From the NCBI RefSeq assembly GCF_029633865.1, contig NC_079216.1, positions 18,417,315 to 18,481,314 on the forward strand: a stretch of 64,000 bases of DNA. The letters run 5' to 3'. The first letter of the stretch is position 1; the number at the start of each line of letters is the position of its first letter. The stretch comes from Lampris incognitus (taxonomy: Eukaryota; Chordata; Actinopteri; Lampriformes; Lampridae). The notes under the pieces were generated by a model. It was not told the origin of the DNA and did not search any database. It was given only the letters and a program-made list of their open reading frames with translations. The translations under genes and the position numbers were made by a program. Shown here in pieces: positions 1 to 35,110 of the stretch.

Positions 1-161
1 TGTTGCCTCCTGTCTTAGAATGAATGGCTGAACTGCCTTCGCTACAGGACTCTGGCCCTATGCAGACAGGCACTGATGAATATCAAATATGATTTGGTTG
101 ATCCAGTGTGATTGGTGAGGCATTCAGGGTGGTTAAGACCGAATCTGTAACACCCCCCCCC

Positions 162-163
<2 letters not shown>

Positions 164-198
<35 letters not shown>
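164..198. repeat. (CA)n microsatellite
   Basis: Pure CA dinucleotide run after a short C tract. It lies in the intron upstream of the first visible exon of the left-hand gene. Nothing else is recognisable in bases 1-366. Confidence 0.9.
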
Positions 199-201
<3 letters not shown>

Positions 202-365
202 CTTACACAGCCGTCGTCCATACCAATCCCTGCCCAGGCTTGGGACGTCTCCCTCCATTGTTAGAAAGAGGCTGCATCATCTGTGTGTTACTGTGGTGAA
301 CCAGCCATGTGCATCTCAGTCTGCTGAGTCTGTCTGGCTTGTTCCTCTGAGCGCTTAGCCTGCTC

Positions 366-366
<1 letters not shown>

Positions 367-425
<59 letters not shown>
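367..425 (+). repeat. (TG)n microsatellite abutting a splice acceptor
   Basis: About 29 TG units end in TAG, and that AG (426-427) is the predicted acceptor of the exon starting at 428. The repeat therefore occupies the position of the polypyrimidine tract. Confidence 0.9.
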
Positions 426-3011
<2,586 letters not shown>

Positions 3012-4230
3012 CACTGAGGCCAATCGGGGAGAGAGGACGGCAGTAATCCACCAATCCTTTCTTTATTCCTTAGACAGTAGTCCCGCCCCTCCTTGCTGGC
3101 GGAGGTGCACCAGGAGTCAGACCAGCCAACACGGGGCAACGCCAAACACCACAGCCCCTTGATGTCAACGGACTCTCATTAGACGCGAGAGATCAAAGCT
3201 GTAGATGCCAAGATGCCAATCAATTGTGTGTGCGTGCGCGTGTGTGAGGCTCAACTCACGATAACTAATCAGTACCGGAAGGGAATTAGAAACATTAACA
3301 GACTCGTGTCGTCAGAAAGCTGTGACGTGGATTTCACTGGAGGATGGTGGAGGGCGGCTGCTGTGTTGGCAGCCTTTAAACTCTCGCTTGTAGACGTGTA
3401 GGACTGTGAAGTGTGACGTAGGCCGGACATTTGTACCACGATTTGTATCGGCGCACTGCCAGTGTATGTTACTAGTGATGAATTGTATTTAAGAGACTGG
3501 AGGAAATTTGGATTTCAAAAAAATATATATATATATATTAAAAAAATAATAATGGATGCGTTTTGAACTGCTGTAGTCAACTGTCAAATCTGACAGGACC
3601 TGAATGCTGTAAAAAAAATTAAAAAAAGGGCAGATCAGATGTAAATTATGTATTTATCTATGTTTTCTGCCAGACATGAACAGGGGTGTTGTGGGTAGTG
3701 GGCGGTTCGGTGACGGGGTGGTTAAAGAGACTTTCAGGCCAAACTGTCTCGCCATGGAGCCAATTTGAAGGAGACAGCAACCAATGAACAGCCTTTGTTG
3801 CCTCTTTTCATCTGCAGTCAGACAAACCAGAACAAGTTATGAATCATCATGGAGACCTCTTCTCCAGCCTTCCTCCCCTCTCCCCTCCAGCCATCTTCCC
3901 TCCTCCCCTCCCCTCTGCCCCCTGGTGTTTGGATGGCTGACAGGGTCGTTTGAGAGAACTTTTTGGTTGTTTTGGTTGTTATTTTCAGTAATCTGAATCC
4001 CATAAAGACATCATTCTCTCCCTCGTCAAGCTCTCAGGTGTGTAGTTTGTTACTCTTGCGGCTAACAAACAGCATCGCCTCTCACACTTATGAACAATAA
4101 AAACCATTTTCAGTGACGGAGTTAAAAGTTCTTTGTGTTTGTCACTTCGTTTTTCTGAACTCTCAAAGGTGATGAAGCGTCTCTCCTTCTGTACATGCTA
4201 ATGTGTAGTTTTGTAATAAAAGAATGTTCA
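3012..4230 (+). other. Probable 3' UTR of the left-hand gene
   Basis: Unique-looking sequence between the TGA and two AATAAA polyadenylation signals (4096-4101 and 4215-4220). Bases 3249-3410 have a diverged copy at 34924-35083. A CT-rich patch lies at 3858-3925. The link to the gene is inferred from position. Confidence 0.4.
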
Positions 4231-4247
4231 ATTAAACTAAGACCTCT

Positions 4248-4384
4248 TTTTTTGGACCCCCCCCTTTTCTCCCCAATTGTACTTGGCCAATTATCCTACT
4301 CTTCTGAGCCATCCCGGTCGCTGTTCCACCCCCTCTGCTGATCCGGGGAGGGCTGCAGACTACCACACGCCTCCTCCGATATGA
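4248..4384 (-). mobile_element. tRNA-derived SINE, family A, copy 1 (3' part only)
   Basis: Matches the distal part of the other family A copies (motifs CTCCCCAATTGTA, GATCCGGGGAGGGCTGCAGA, CCTCCTCCGATA). The tRNA-like head is missing; similarity stops near 4384 and an unrelated direct repeat follows. Confidence 0.8.
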
Positions 4385-4421
4385 TGTCCACGTCTGCATC
4401 TAAGTTTTGTCTTTGTTTGAT

Positions 4422-4872
4422 GGCTGGGAGAGCTGGCGCTGGATCGGCTGGTAGAGCTTGGTCTGCTGCGTCCTGTGGGCCCAGGGACCACGGCCCTGCC
4501 CGGAGCTGCACCCGAAGAGGAAGCACCGAGGGCGGTCTTACAGGACACGGAAGTGGGGGCAGGCTAAGCTAACTGCTAGCACATGCAGACCGGCGGTTCT
4601 GATAACACCGAGGGCGGTCTGGCGGCGGCCTCGCCTGGTGTTGACTGCTTTGGTGTCACCGTGTGGAGTGCAGGGAGGTGTGTCAAGGGTGCCTGGCTGG
4701 GAGAACTGGCATTGGATCGGCTGGGGGAGCTTGGTCTGCTGCATCCTGTGGGCCCAGGGACCACAGCCCTGACCAGAGCTGCGCCCGAAGAGGAAGCACC
4801 GAGGGCGGTCTTACAGGACACGGAAGAAGGGCAAGCTAAGCTAACTGCTAGCTCATGCAGACCGGCAGTTCT
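4422..4872. repeat. Direct repeat, two about 179-bp units (4422-4600 and 4695-4872)
   Basis: Both units start GGCTGGGAGA, share GTGGGCCCAGGGACCAC and GCACCGAGGGCGGTCTTACA, and end at CATGCAGACCGGC-GTTCT. They are about 90% alike and separated by about 94 bp that partly repeats the same GAGGGCGGTCT motif. No protein is recognised, although both units are open in several frames. A LINE 3' fragment follows immediately, so this may be repeat-derived. Confidence 0.75.
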
Positions 4873-4884
4873 TAGGCTTAGACT

Positions 4885-5576
4885 GCTTTTATTATTCATT
4901 GCCTTATTTGCATGTCTCATACATACAAGGGAACAAAATTATGTTTCACAAGGGCCTCAGTGCCACATAAAAACAAATAACACACAATAAATATTAAAAT
5001 CAAAAAGTGCATCAAAAACAAGAATTACTTCACAGACCTAAACATCACAAGCACACCTGACACAGACAGTGAGTAAGATGGTCAAAAAGTCATTTTATGG
5101 AAGGTCTGAGTGTTCAGGCTGTTGAGGAACCTCACAGCCTGAGGAATGAAACTGTTGCATAGTCTGGTGGAGGCAGCTAGGATGCTCCGGTACCTCCTGC
5201 CAGAGTGTAGGAGGGTGAAGTGGATGTGGGAAGGGTGGGTGTGGTCCTTCACAATGCCGAGGGCTTTCTGGGTGCACTGTGCATCGTAGATGGCCTGGAT
5301 GGACGACAGAGCAGTTCTTATGATCTTTCCAGCTGTCTTCACTATCCACTGTAGGGATTTGCGGTCGGAGGCCTTGCAGTTCCCATGCCGTACAGTGATA
5401 CAGCTGGTCAGAATGCTCTCTATGGTGTCTCTGTAGAATGTGATGAGGATGGGTGAGGGGAGACTTGCCTTCTTCAGACGCCGCAGGAAGTGACGATGCT
5501 GCTGGGCCTTCTTGGTGAGCGCAGTGACATGTGAGGACCAGGAGAGGTCCTCTGTGTTGAACTGCTTCTTTAAGGT
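4885..5576 (-). mobile_element. L2/Rex1-type LINE, 3' fragment (end of RT plus 3' UTR)
   Basis: The minus strand encodes the C-terminal end of a Jockey-superfamily reverse transcriptase: KTAGKIIRTALSSIQAIYDA, then HPSHIHFTLLHSGRRYRSI and LCNSFIPQAVRFLNSLNTQ (coding about 5570-5082). These are typical of fish L2-like elements. About 200 bp of AT-rich 3' UTR lies on its low-coordinate side. It is 5'-truncated, as usual for LINE copies. L2 versus Rex1/Babar cannot be settled by eye. Confidence 0.8.
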
Positions 5577-7284
5577 TTCATTTCAGCAGTCACCACATCT
5601 CCCATCATTGAACCTTTTGACAGTCAAACCTTACATATATACATATACATATACATGTTTGAACTCCTTCGTATCAGAAAACGCTGCAGGCACGACAGCT
5701 TTGGTTTGCTTGGTGGCTGCCGCTGTACTCTGCTCACTACTCATAGAGTTTCACAATACGTTTGGGACTTCCTTTCATTTACCATATACTGCTTTATAAA
5801 CAGAAGAGGATTTTCTCAGGTGCTGAACAATGTGATGAGAAAGGCGTGGGGACTAGTCGTCCATGAAACCACTCAGCATCCAGTATCATATGAAAGGTCA
5901 ATAAACCAATAACAACAACTTGTGGGTGTGATGTTTGGTGTGAAATGACTTCACGTTTCCTGTCCTCTAGTTTCAAGATCACCATTTATCGTCAGCATGG
6001 GGGATTTTATGCTTTGTAAACAGGGAGTGCAAGGACAAGAGGGGTGAGACCAAACTATCAGTCAGCTTTATTTTTCTGGAAAAAAAAGGCAACAACAACA
6101 AAAAAAGACCCTGATTGTTCCGTCATTCATTTTAACCAGAACTGATGCACCACAACTGACACAAGTCAACGCAACAGTTACAGCTGTCACTTACAATCTC
6201 ACATGACTCAAAATAGACCAACACACAGCACAAAAGTAAAAACGTATATTCGCTTTAAATATTAGTATTTTAAAGACAGACTTCCTTTTAGATATTTGGT
6301 TTATTTAGATTTCTTGCAACGTTTTCATCCCACCAGTGAAGGATGAAATGTACCCTCAGCACCCCTTGTCTCGACTACAGCGCTAACTTCATCCGACGAC
6401 TGACTCTCCTTTAGAGGAATGTGATGGTTCAGAAAGCCACTAGAGGACACTGTCATACATGACGTACATACAGACGCTGAAGGCCAGCATTTCATCCCAA
6501 AAACACCTCGTGTTAGACAGCAAGTAAGTTCCCTTTTCATTGTATGTAAAATCCTATTGTCATTGTACCGTGTGGATATACATTATTGTACTACATCACC
6601 CAGTTGTCCCTGTGCTGCATTGCAGTACTATGCTAGCTGTCAGTATGTTTGCATCTGCAAATAAGGTGACATCATCTACCTTTGCTAGTTTGATACCTCG
6701 GTGGGCCTTTTTTGGACATTGTTAACAGGAAACTCCCTGAGCAAAAGGCAACACCGTTTCTCAAGTTCTGCAGCACAGGACTGACAACACAAAGGCAACT
6801 GGTTTGTGAAATGCAGCATTTCGAGTTTTTTTTCCCACAAAGTTGCATTGCAACTGCTGTTTATTGTAAGTGGATGGTGTCCATGAAATCTTGATGTAAT
6901 TGTAGATGCTTGAGGGCTTTTTTTTTTTTAGTTCTGCTTTTAAAAGCATTTCATCATAACCTATGAGTTTTTTGTTCTTCAGTAGGGGAACATATTCCCT
7001 GAAAAAAAACTTGTCCAGTTTCAAGACTCCAATCTGAAATGGCAGCAAAAGCAGGGCCTCCAGACTGGCCTGGTTGGGTCAGAAGGGGTTAAAACCAGTG
7101 TGGACTGGTCCAGGTTAGGGCAGCTTAACCAGAAAGAGCGACTGTCAGCCTCCATCGTGCTTTGACCTCTTTATCTAGAGAGGACAAGCTTTTGATTGCC
7201 AAACATTGTTCTGTCTTGGGTTAAATTGTACTAAGCTGTGCTACACTGTGCCATGCATCCTGTGCTGTGTTGTCCTGTAAAATA
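5577..7284. other. Intergenic stretch without a recognised gene
   Basis: Mostly unique AT-rich sequence with an ATATAC repeat at about 5632-5655 and several poly-A/T runs. On the minus strand an AATAAA (complement of 6067-6072) could end a long prr5l 3' UTR, which would then span the Tc1 element; this is a guess from position only. Confidence 0.4.
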
Positions 7285-8625
7285 CACTATATGTACAAAA
7301 TTATTGAGTTTTCCGCAAGATTTTGGAGTGTGTCTGTGGGAATTTTTGCCCATTCATCCAGAAGAGCATTTGTGAGGTCAGGCACTGATGTTGGATGAGA
7401 AGACCTGGCTCACAATCTCCATTGTAGTTCATCCCAAAGATGTTCGATGGGGTTGAGGTCAGGGCTCTGTGTGGGCCAGTCAAGTTCTTCCACACCAAAC
7501 TCACTCAACCATGTCTTAATGGACCTTTCTTTGTGTACTGAGGCACAGTCATGCTGGAACAGAAAAGGGCCCTCACCAAACTGTTCCACCCAAGTTGGAA
7601 GGATAGAATTGTCCAAAATGTCTTGGTATGCTGAAGCATTAAGGTTTCCCTTCACTGGAACTAAGAGGCCTAGCCCAACCCCTGAAAAACAACCCCATAC
7701 CATTATTCCTCCTCCACCAAACTTTACAGTTGGCACAATGCAGTCAGTCAGGTAACGTTCTCCTGGCATCCGCCAAACCCAGACTCGTCCATCAGACTGC
7801 CAGACAGAGAAGGGTGATTTGTCACTCCACAGAACATGTTTCCACTGCTCCAGAGTCCAGTGTCAATGTGCTTTACACCAGTCCATCCAATGCTTGGCAT
7901 TGTGCTTGGTGATGTAAGTCTTGCATGCAGCTGCTCGGCCATGGAAACCCATTCCATGAAGCTCCTGCCGCACAGTTTTTGTGCTGCTGTTAATGCCAGA
8001 GGAAGTTTGGAACTCTGCAGTTATTGAGTCAACAGAGTGTTGGCGACTTTTACGAACTATGCGCCTCAGCACTCGTTGACCCCGCTGTGTGACTTTACAT
8101 GGTCTGCCCCTTCGTGGCTGAGTTGCTGTTGTTCCTAAACACTTCCACTTTTCAATAATACCACTTACAGTTGACTGTGGAAAATCTAGCAGGGAAGAAA
8201 TTTCACGAACTGACTTATTGCAAAGGCGGCATCCTATGACAGTACCACGCTTGAATTCACTGAGCTCTTCAGTATGACCCATTCTTTCACAAATGTTTAT
8301 AAATACAGACTGCATGGCTAGCTGCTTGATTTTATACACCTGTGACAATAGGTCTGAATGAAATGCCCAAATTCAATGATTAAGAGGTGTGTCCCAATAC
8401 TTTTGTACATATAGTGTAGCTGTGCGATCCTGTCCTGAACTATGCTGTGCTATACTAAGCTATGCTACACTGTCCTGTACTGTACTATGATGTGTTGTCC
8501 TGTACAATACTGTACTATGCTGTGCTGTCCTGTTCAATGCCTTGCTGATATTACTACCACAAGTCCAGTCATAAGCTATGCTACTCTGGACTATGCTGCA
8601 CTGTGTTGTGCTTTGCTGGCTGGTG
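7200..8625. repeat. Degenerate CTGT/TATGCTG simple repeat split by a Tc1 insertion
   Basis: Words such as CTGTGCTG, TGTCCTGTA and CTATGCT recur at 7225-7284 and again at 8417-8625. The two halves flank the Tc1 element exactly, so one degenerate repeat was interrupted by the transposon. Confidence 0.65.
7285..8416 (-). mobile_element. Tc1-like DNA transposon, decayed
   Basis: Terminal inverted repeats CACTATATGTACAAAA / TTTTGTACATATAGTG are flanked by TA on both sides. The transposase lies on the minus strand, from MGHTEELSEF (ATG at about 8282) to [10 protein letters not shown] (7410). It has the paired-type DNA-binding N terminus (EFKRGTVIG, GRPCKVTQRGQR), the FQHD motif and [13 protein letters not shown] with the catalytic acidic residues. 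The reading frame is the same throughout except for an in-frame TGA after WCKAH (about 7863) and another after QWRL (about 7407). Both fit CGA-to-TGA decay at CpG. The expected sequence between the last transposase codons and the left inverted repeat is missing. It is not autonomous now. The element lies about 250 bp past the prr5l stop codon, in the same orientation. Confidence 0.93.
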
Positions 8626-8665
8626 CCCCAACCTGTTGATGGTCTCTCAAGGAAGGCAGTTCACC

Positions 8666-30058
<21,393 letters not shown>

Positions 30059-30073
30059 TCTGCAGCCTGGCTG

Positions 30074-30648
30074 CTGTGGAGAAAAGGAAATACTTTTAAC
30101 TGAAGCTTGAACTGAATTGGCCTCTCTCTCTCTCTCTTTCTGTGCTCTATCTCGACAGCTCTGAGAGGATGGAGATGAGGGTAAGAGCTGTTTTGAGAGT
30201 TTCAGAATGAACAACCATGCCCACAGAAGGCACGTGCAGTCTAACAATTGTCTGTGACAACAGGAGCAATGAGGATCCCTCATTGGCTGAAAACATCTCG
30301 CTGAAGAAAAGCGAGAGCAGGGGAATCAAACTTAACACCTAGAGAGAAGTCTGACTCATTTAAAGACACTATCTGCTTTGTTTGGTAGAGGCAATAACAT
30401 CTACTTCCTCTCAACCACAAGCTTCCTGTTTCACTGCACTGACCCAAACACCCAAACCTCGCTGTTGTTTACAGCGCACACTGCTGAGCTGTGATGAGAG
30501 GCTTGCAGCACTGTACCACACAGTTTGAATTAGCAGATGCTTTGACTCTGTGCTACATGAAGATGAGCTTGTGCTGATGCTGATGGGAAGTAGCTAAGAG
30601 GGATTGCCTAATGGGCCTCAGTCATTGGATCCCCCAGTTAGCCTTATG

Positions 30649-30734
<86 letters not shown>

Positions 30735-30841
30735 GTACAGGGCGTGTGTGATGCGTCAGTGCAATAGCACTGGGGTAGTAGTGCTTGTAGTTAGTGCATG
30801 CTGCTTCTGCTTGCTACTTTCTGCTTTCAGCTACTGCCGCC
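30074..30841. other. Sequence upstream of prr5l coding exon 1
   Basis: An intron is expected here, because a good acceptor (TTTCTCCACAG) precedes exon 1. It contains (CT)n at 30123-30137 and a (GT)n run at 30651-30733. No upstream coding exon was identified. Confidence 0.45.
30651..30733. repeat. (GT)n microsatellite
   Basis: A pure GT run of about 83 nt. Confidence 0.95.
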
Positions 30842-33800
30842 AGCTAGCCCTCCTTTGTGGGGGTGAAAAGAGGAGCCGAGTGCGTAAGTCTCCCCTGCCG
30901 GTACATAGCCTCTCTACCGCCAAGACTTCTGCAGTGCCTCCTCATGGTCACACACGGTAACTGGGTACCTTGCGGTCCCTGGCTAAACTGTAGGGGATCT
31001 CGGAGCTACAGTGGTCCCCAGAGATCTAATGCGCAGGCCCATTTGAAGTGGATACACCCTGGCATTGACCAACCACTGTCCCACTGCCTTGTGGGTAAGT
31101 CTAGGATGACAAAGGCTAGGGGAGCACACCCTGAGAGAAAAGCAACGTGCATGACGGCGCACGATAGGCGGCCCTCTGACAGACTGGAGCTCCGGCAGCC
31201 TCCTGCAGCTGTGGAAGAGTGCTGGTCGGCTTGGGACCCCCTTGCCACCGGATCCCACCCTCTCACAGTGCAGAAGGGCTGCTGGGACATGCACACCCCC
31301 AGTGGCACTCTAAATAATCTCTTTAAGCAGGTATCCACCTCTGCCTCGGTGAGACCAGCAACCAGAATATGGATCAAAGTCTGGCGGCGATGGGGTGTCT
31401 GGTGATGGGAGCAGGTACAAATGCACTGGGAGCTCCTAATCAGACCCCTGGACACCAGCGGCACAAGGCTATTCATGGTTGCCAGCAGCTGGGTTTGAGT
31501 GGCAGCTGCTCTTGGCAGACTCCTGTGTGCCTGAGCAGCCCTATTAGGAGCCACACTGCTCACCCCAACTGGGGAGGGGCCTAGAAAAGGTGGCCTAAAC
31601 ATTGCCCACTCAAAACATCCTGGATAGGCTACTGCACCTATCGGGACATTCCACTCTCCGGTCGAAATAAAAGAAAGAAAATAATTCCTTTTAAACTGGT
31701 AACATGGACCATAAGAACTCTGATGGACATTAATGCCGAAAGACCTCAGCGAAGGACTGCACTCATTGCAGCGGAACTCAACCGCTACAATATTGACATC
31801 GCTGCACTTAGCGAAACCAGGTTCCTGGATGAAGGCTCCCTGAAAGAGGACACCTACACCTTCTTCTGGAAGGGATACCCTGCAGGAGGACAACATCAGC
31901 ATGGTGTGGGATTTGCAATAAAAAACAGCCACCTACCAAGACTCACTGAAACACCGATTGGCATAAGTGAAAGGCTCATGTCGCTCAGGATCCCTCTGGC
32001 CAAGAAACGCTATGCCACCCTCCTAGGTGCCTATGCACCAACACTACCATCAGAGGACGATGTAAAGGACTGCTTCTACCAGTCACTAGATGAGGCTCTC
32101 CGTCGTATACCCAAGGAGGACAAGATCTTCATGCTGGGCGATTTCAATGCCAGAGTGGGGAAAGACAACAAGGTGTGGAGTGGTGTCATTGGTGGGCATG
32201 GCATTGGGAAAGTCAATGCAAATGGACTGCGCCTGCTAAGCCTCTGTGCTGAGCATGGCTTGACCATCACAAACACCCTCTTCCAATTAAAGAATAAGCA
32301 CAAAACATCCTGGATGCACCCACGCTCCAAACATTGGCACCTCTTGGACTACATCATTGTGAGACACGCTGATATAAAAGACGTCTTACTCACTCGTGCA
32401 ATGAGAGTTGCTGAGTGCTGGACAGATCATTGGCTCATCATGACCAGGCTCCAGGTGGAGGCTGTTCATCTCCAAAGGTCAGGAAAGAAGAGGCTTGACT
32501 GTACCCGGCTAGAAAAGGCTGAGGTCCAGAACAATCTCCGCCTCTCTCTGGCTGAAAACCTGGAAGACATTGAGCTTCTCTTGAGCACAGATGATTCCAT
32601 TGATAGGAAATGGTCTTCTGTGAGCTCCAGACTCTACAAGGCAGCATCCCAATCCATTGGTTACAAGAGCAGAAAGCACCAGGGCTGGTTCAATGACAAC
32701 ACAGGCACAATAACTACCATACTCAAAGGCATGCATAAAGCACACAGTGCTGTCCTCAACAATCCCACAGCAGCTACACTCCGGCAACAATGGCAAGCAC
32801 CCAGGAGAGAGGTGCAGTCAAAATTGCGTGCCCTGCAGAATGAGTGGTGGATATCGAAGGCAAATGAAATACAAACCCATGCCGATAGAAATGATATGCC
32901 CAACTTTTATGATGCAGTGAAAACCATCTACGGCCCAAGAAACTGCTCTGTCTCCTCCCTGAAGTCTGATGATGGTACCACCCTCATAAAGGACCAGAAA
33001 CTCATCACAAAAAGATGGGGAGAACATTTTGAGACTCTTTTGAACCAGCCCTCCCCAACAGATCCCTCGATCTTAGATGAACTACCTGTCCGCCCCACCA
33101 TCCAAGACCTTGACCTTCCACCAACCTTTGAAGAGGTTCATTGTGCAGTTAGGTCGCTGAAAAATAACAAGACCCCTGGCCCTGACAGTATCCCTGCAGA
33201 GATTTTTTAACAGGGAGGCTAACTCTGCACCTGTAAACTTTTCCTGTTCATCTCACACGTATGGAAGAATGGAACTCTCCCTCAGCAGTGGAGGGATGCT
33301 AATATCATCTCCATATATAAAGGCAAAGGAGACAAGTCCCTCTGTGGTAACAGCCGTGGCATTTCACTACTGACTGTTGCTGGAAAAGTCCTGGCCAAAC
33401 TCATGCTACACAGGCTGGTAAAAAACATCTCAGAGGAGCTGTTGCCTGAGTCACAGTGTGGGTTCAGGAGGAATAGGAGTACTGTTCACAGCACGGCAAC
33501 TCCAGGAGAAGTGTAGGGAGCAACATCAGCACCTCTTCATAGCCTTCATCGACCTGTCAAAGGCTTTCGACACAGTCAACAGGGACATCCTATGGAACAT
33601 CCTCCTGAAGTTTGGCTTCCCACGAAAGTTTGTCAACATCCTTCAAAGATTTCAATCTGGGAATGATGGCACGTGTGACCATTGGAGGCCAGGAATCCGA
33701 GCCCTTCAGGGTGTGCACCAGGGTACGTCAGGGGTGCATCCTTGCTCCAGTTCTCTTTAACATATTCCTCCTGTGTGTGACATTGCTGCTCCGCAAGGAA

Positions 33801-34893
33801 ATCAGGAAGGACAGTGGGGTTACTGTGGACTTCAGACTAGATGGAAACCCATTTAACATCCGTAGGCTCCAAGCGGTCACAAAAATGACATCTGAGCACA
33901 TCATCGAGTTACAGTATGCAGATGATTGTGCAGTTGTGGCCCACACATCCGAGGCACTACAAGCTACCCTTGCAGCTGCTGCAAGGGCATATGGTAGGCT
34001 GGGGCTCTCCATAAATGTGGCAAAGACTTAAGTAGTATGCCAGTGGGCATCTCCATCTCATTTACCAACCTTCGCCATCTTCGACAAAACACTTGCAACA
34101 GTGGAATCCTTCAAATACCTGGGCAGGTTCCTCTCTGACGACTGCAGCAACGACAGGGAGATACAAAACCGGATTAAACAAGCGTCATCCTCTTTTGGCA
34201 GACTTAGGAGAAGGGTCTTTCAAAACAAATACCTCAACCTCCACACCAAAATATCTGTCTACTTGGCACTTGTCATCACGACTCTCCTCTACAGCTGTGA
34301 GGCATGGACCCTGCACAGCCGCCACCTCACGATGCTTGAGGCCTTCCACATCAGATGCCTACAATGCATCCTGAGAATAACTTGGCGTGACCGAGTGCCC
34401 CATACTGAAATACTCTGCAAGACCAACTGCCTCAGCATGGAGGCTACTGTCACCCAGCACCAACTTCGATTGCTCGGTCACGTCATCAGGATGCCAAAGG
34501 CGCGCTTACCACGTAAAGTGCTGTATGGCCAGCTACATCTTGGCCGCCGCTTGGCAGGGGGCCAGAAAAACGGTACAAAGACCAACTGAAGACCATCATA
34601 AAAAAGTGCGGCCTGAACCTGAGCCAGCTGGAGGACACTGCTGCCCAACGCTCCATCTGGCGGCAGCTCTGTCAACAAGGGGTGCAAAAGCTCAAGAAGG
34701 ACCGCGGTGATTGACGGACCAGGAGACGTCTGAAGAGACATGAAGCCAGTACCACACCTACACCCCCAGCCAGTGATTTCACCTGTTCTGTCTGTGGCAG
34801 ACAGTGTGGATCACGGATTGGGCTTTACAACCATAAGAAGACTCACAAGTGACAGAGGCAGGATTGTCATCATCGGACCCGACGGACAACCTT
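30842..34893 (+). mobile_element. RTE-like LINE, nearly full length, decayed, with C-terminal zinc finger
   Basis: A 5' region of about 870 bp precedes an open frame at 31723-33210 (495 codons). That frame has an AP-endonuclease domain (ALSETRF, GAYAPTLPSEDD, MLGDFNARVGKD, TSWMHPRSKHWHLLDYIIVR, TDHW) and then the start of the RT (NNKTPGPDSIPAEIF). The RT continues in shifted frames: FIDLSKAFDTVNRDIL (33458-33760), RQGCILAPVLFNIF and LQYADDCAVV with the YADD catalytic motif (33612-34031), then FKYLGRFLSDDCSNDREIQN to HQLRLLGHVIRMPKARLPRK (34101-34589). A CxxC...HxxxH finger (CSVCGRQCGSRIGLYNHKKT) lies near 34785-34850. At least three frame breaks or stops are present: after AEIF, around 33480-33700, and a TAA after INVAKT. 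Clade placement from motifs is RTE-like; it could instead belong to a related clade. Confidence 0.88.
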
Positions 34894-34909
34894 AAGCAAA
34901 AGCAAGCAA

Positions 34910-35090
34910 AGTGTGTATGTGATGGTCAACTCACAGTAACACTAATCAATACAGGAAGTGAATTAGAAATATTTACAGACTTTTATCATGGTCGTGATGT
35001 TCACTTCATTAGAGGAGCTTGAAAGAATGGCTGCTCTGTTAGTAGGATTGAAGCTCTCATTTGTGTCTGGTATAGTCTGGTATGGTATGG
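34910..35090 (+). repeat. Segment homologous to 3249-3410
   Basis: Shares TCAACTCAC, CTAATCA-TAC-GGAAG, GAATTAGAAA and AACTCTCGCTTG-like blocks in order with the 3' UTR region of the left-hand gene, same strand, roughly 70-75% alike by eye. It sits between the LINE end and the foldback at 35111. Confidence 0.7.
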
Positions 35091-35110
35091 TAAGTCTGGT
35101 ATAGAACAGA

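Noticed and set aside
31006-31932. 308-codon minus-strand open frame
   Set aside because: Antisense to the 5' region and endonuclease start of the LINE at 30842-34893; no recognisable domain.
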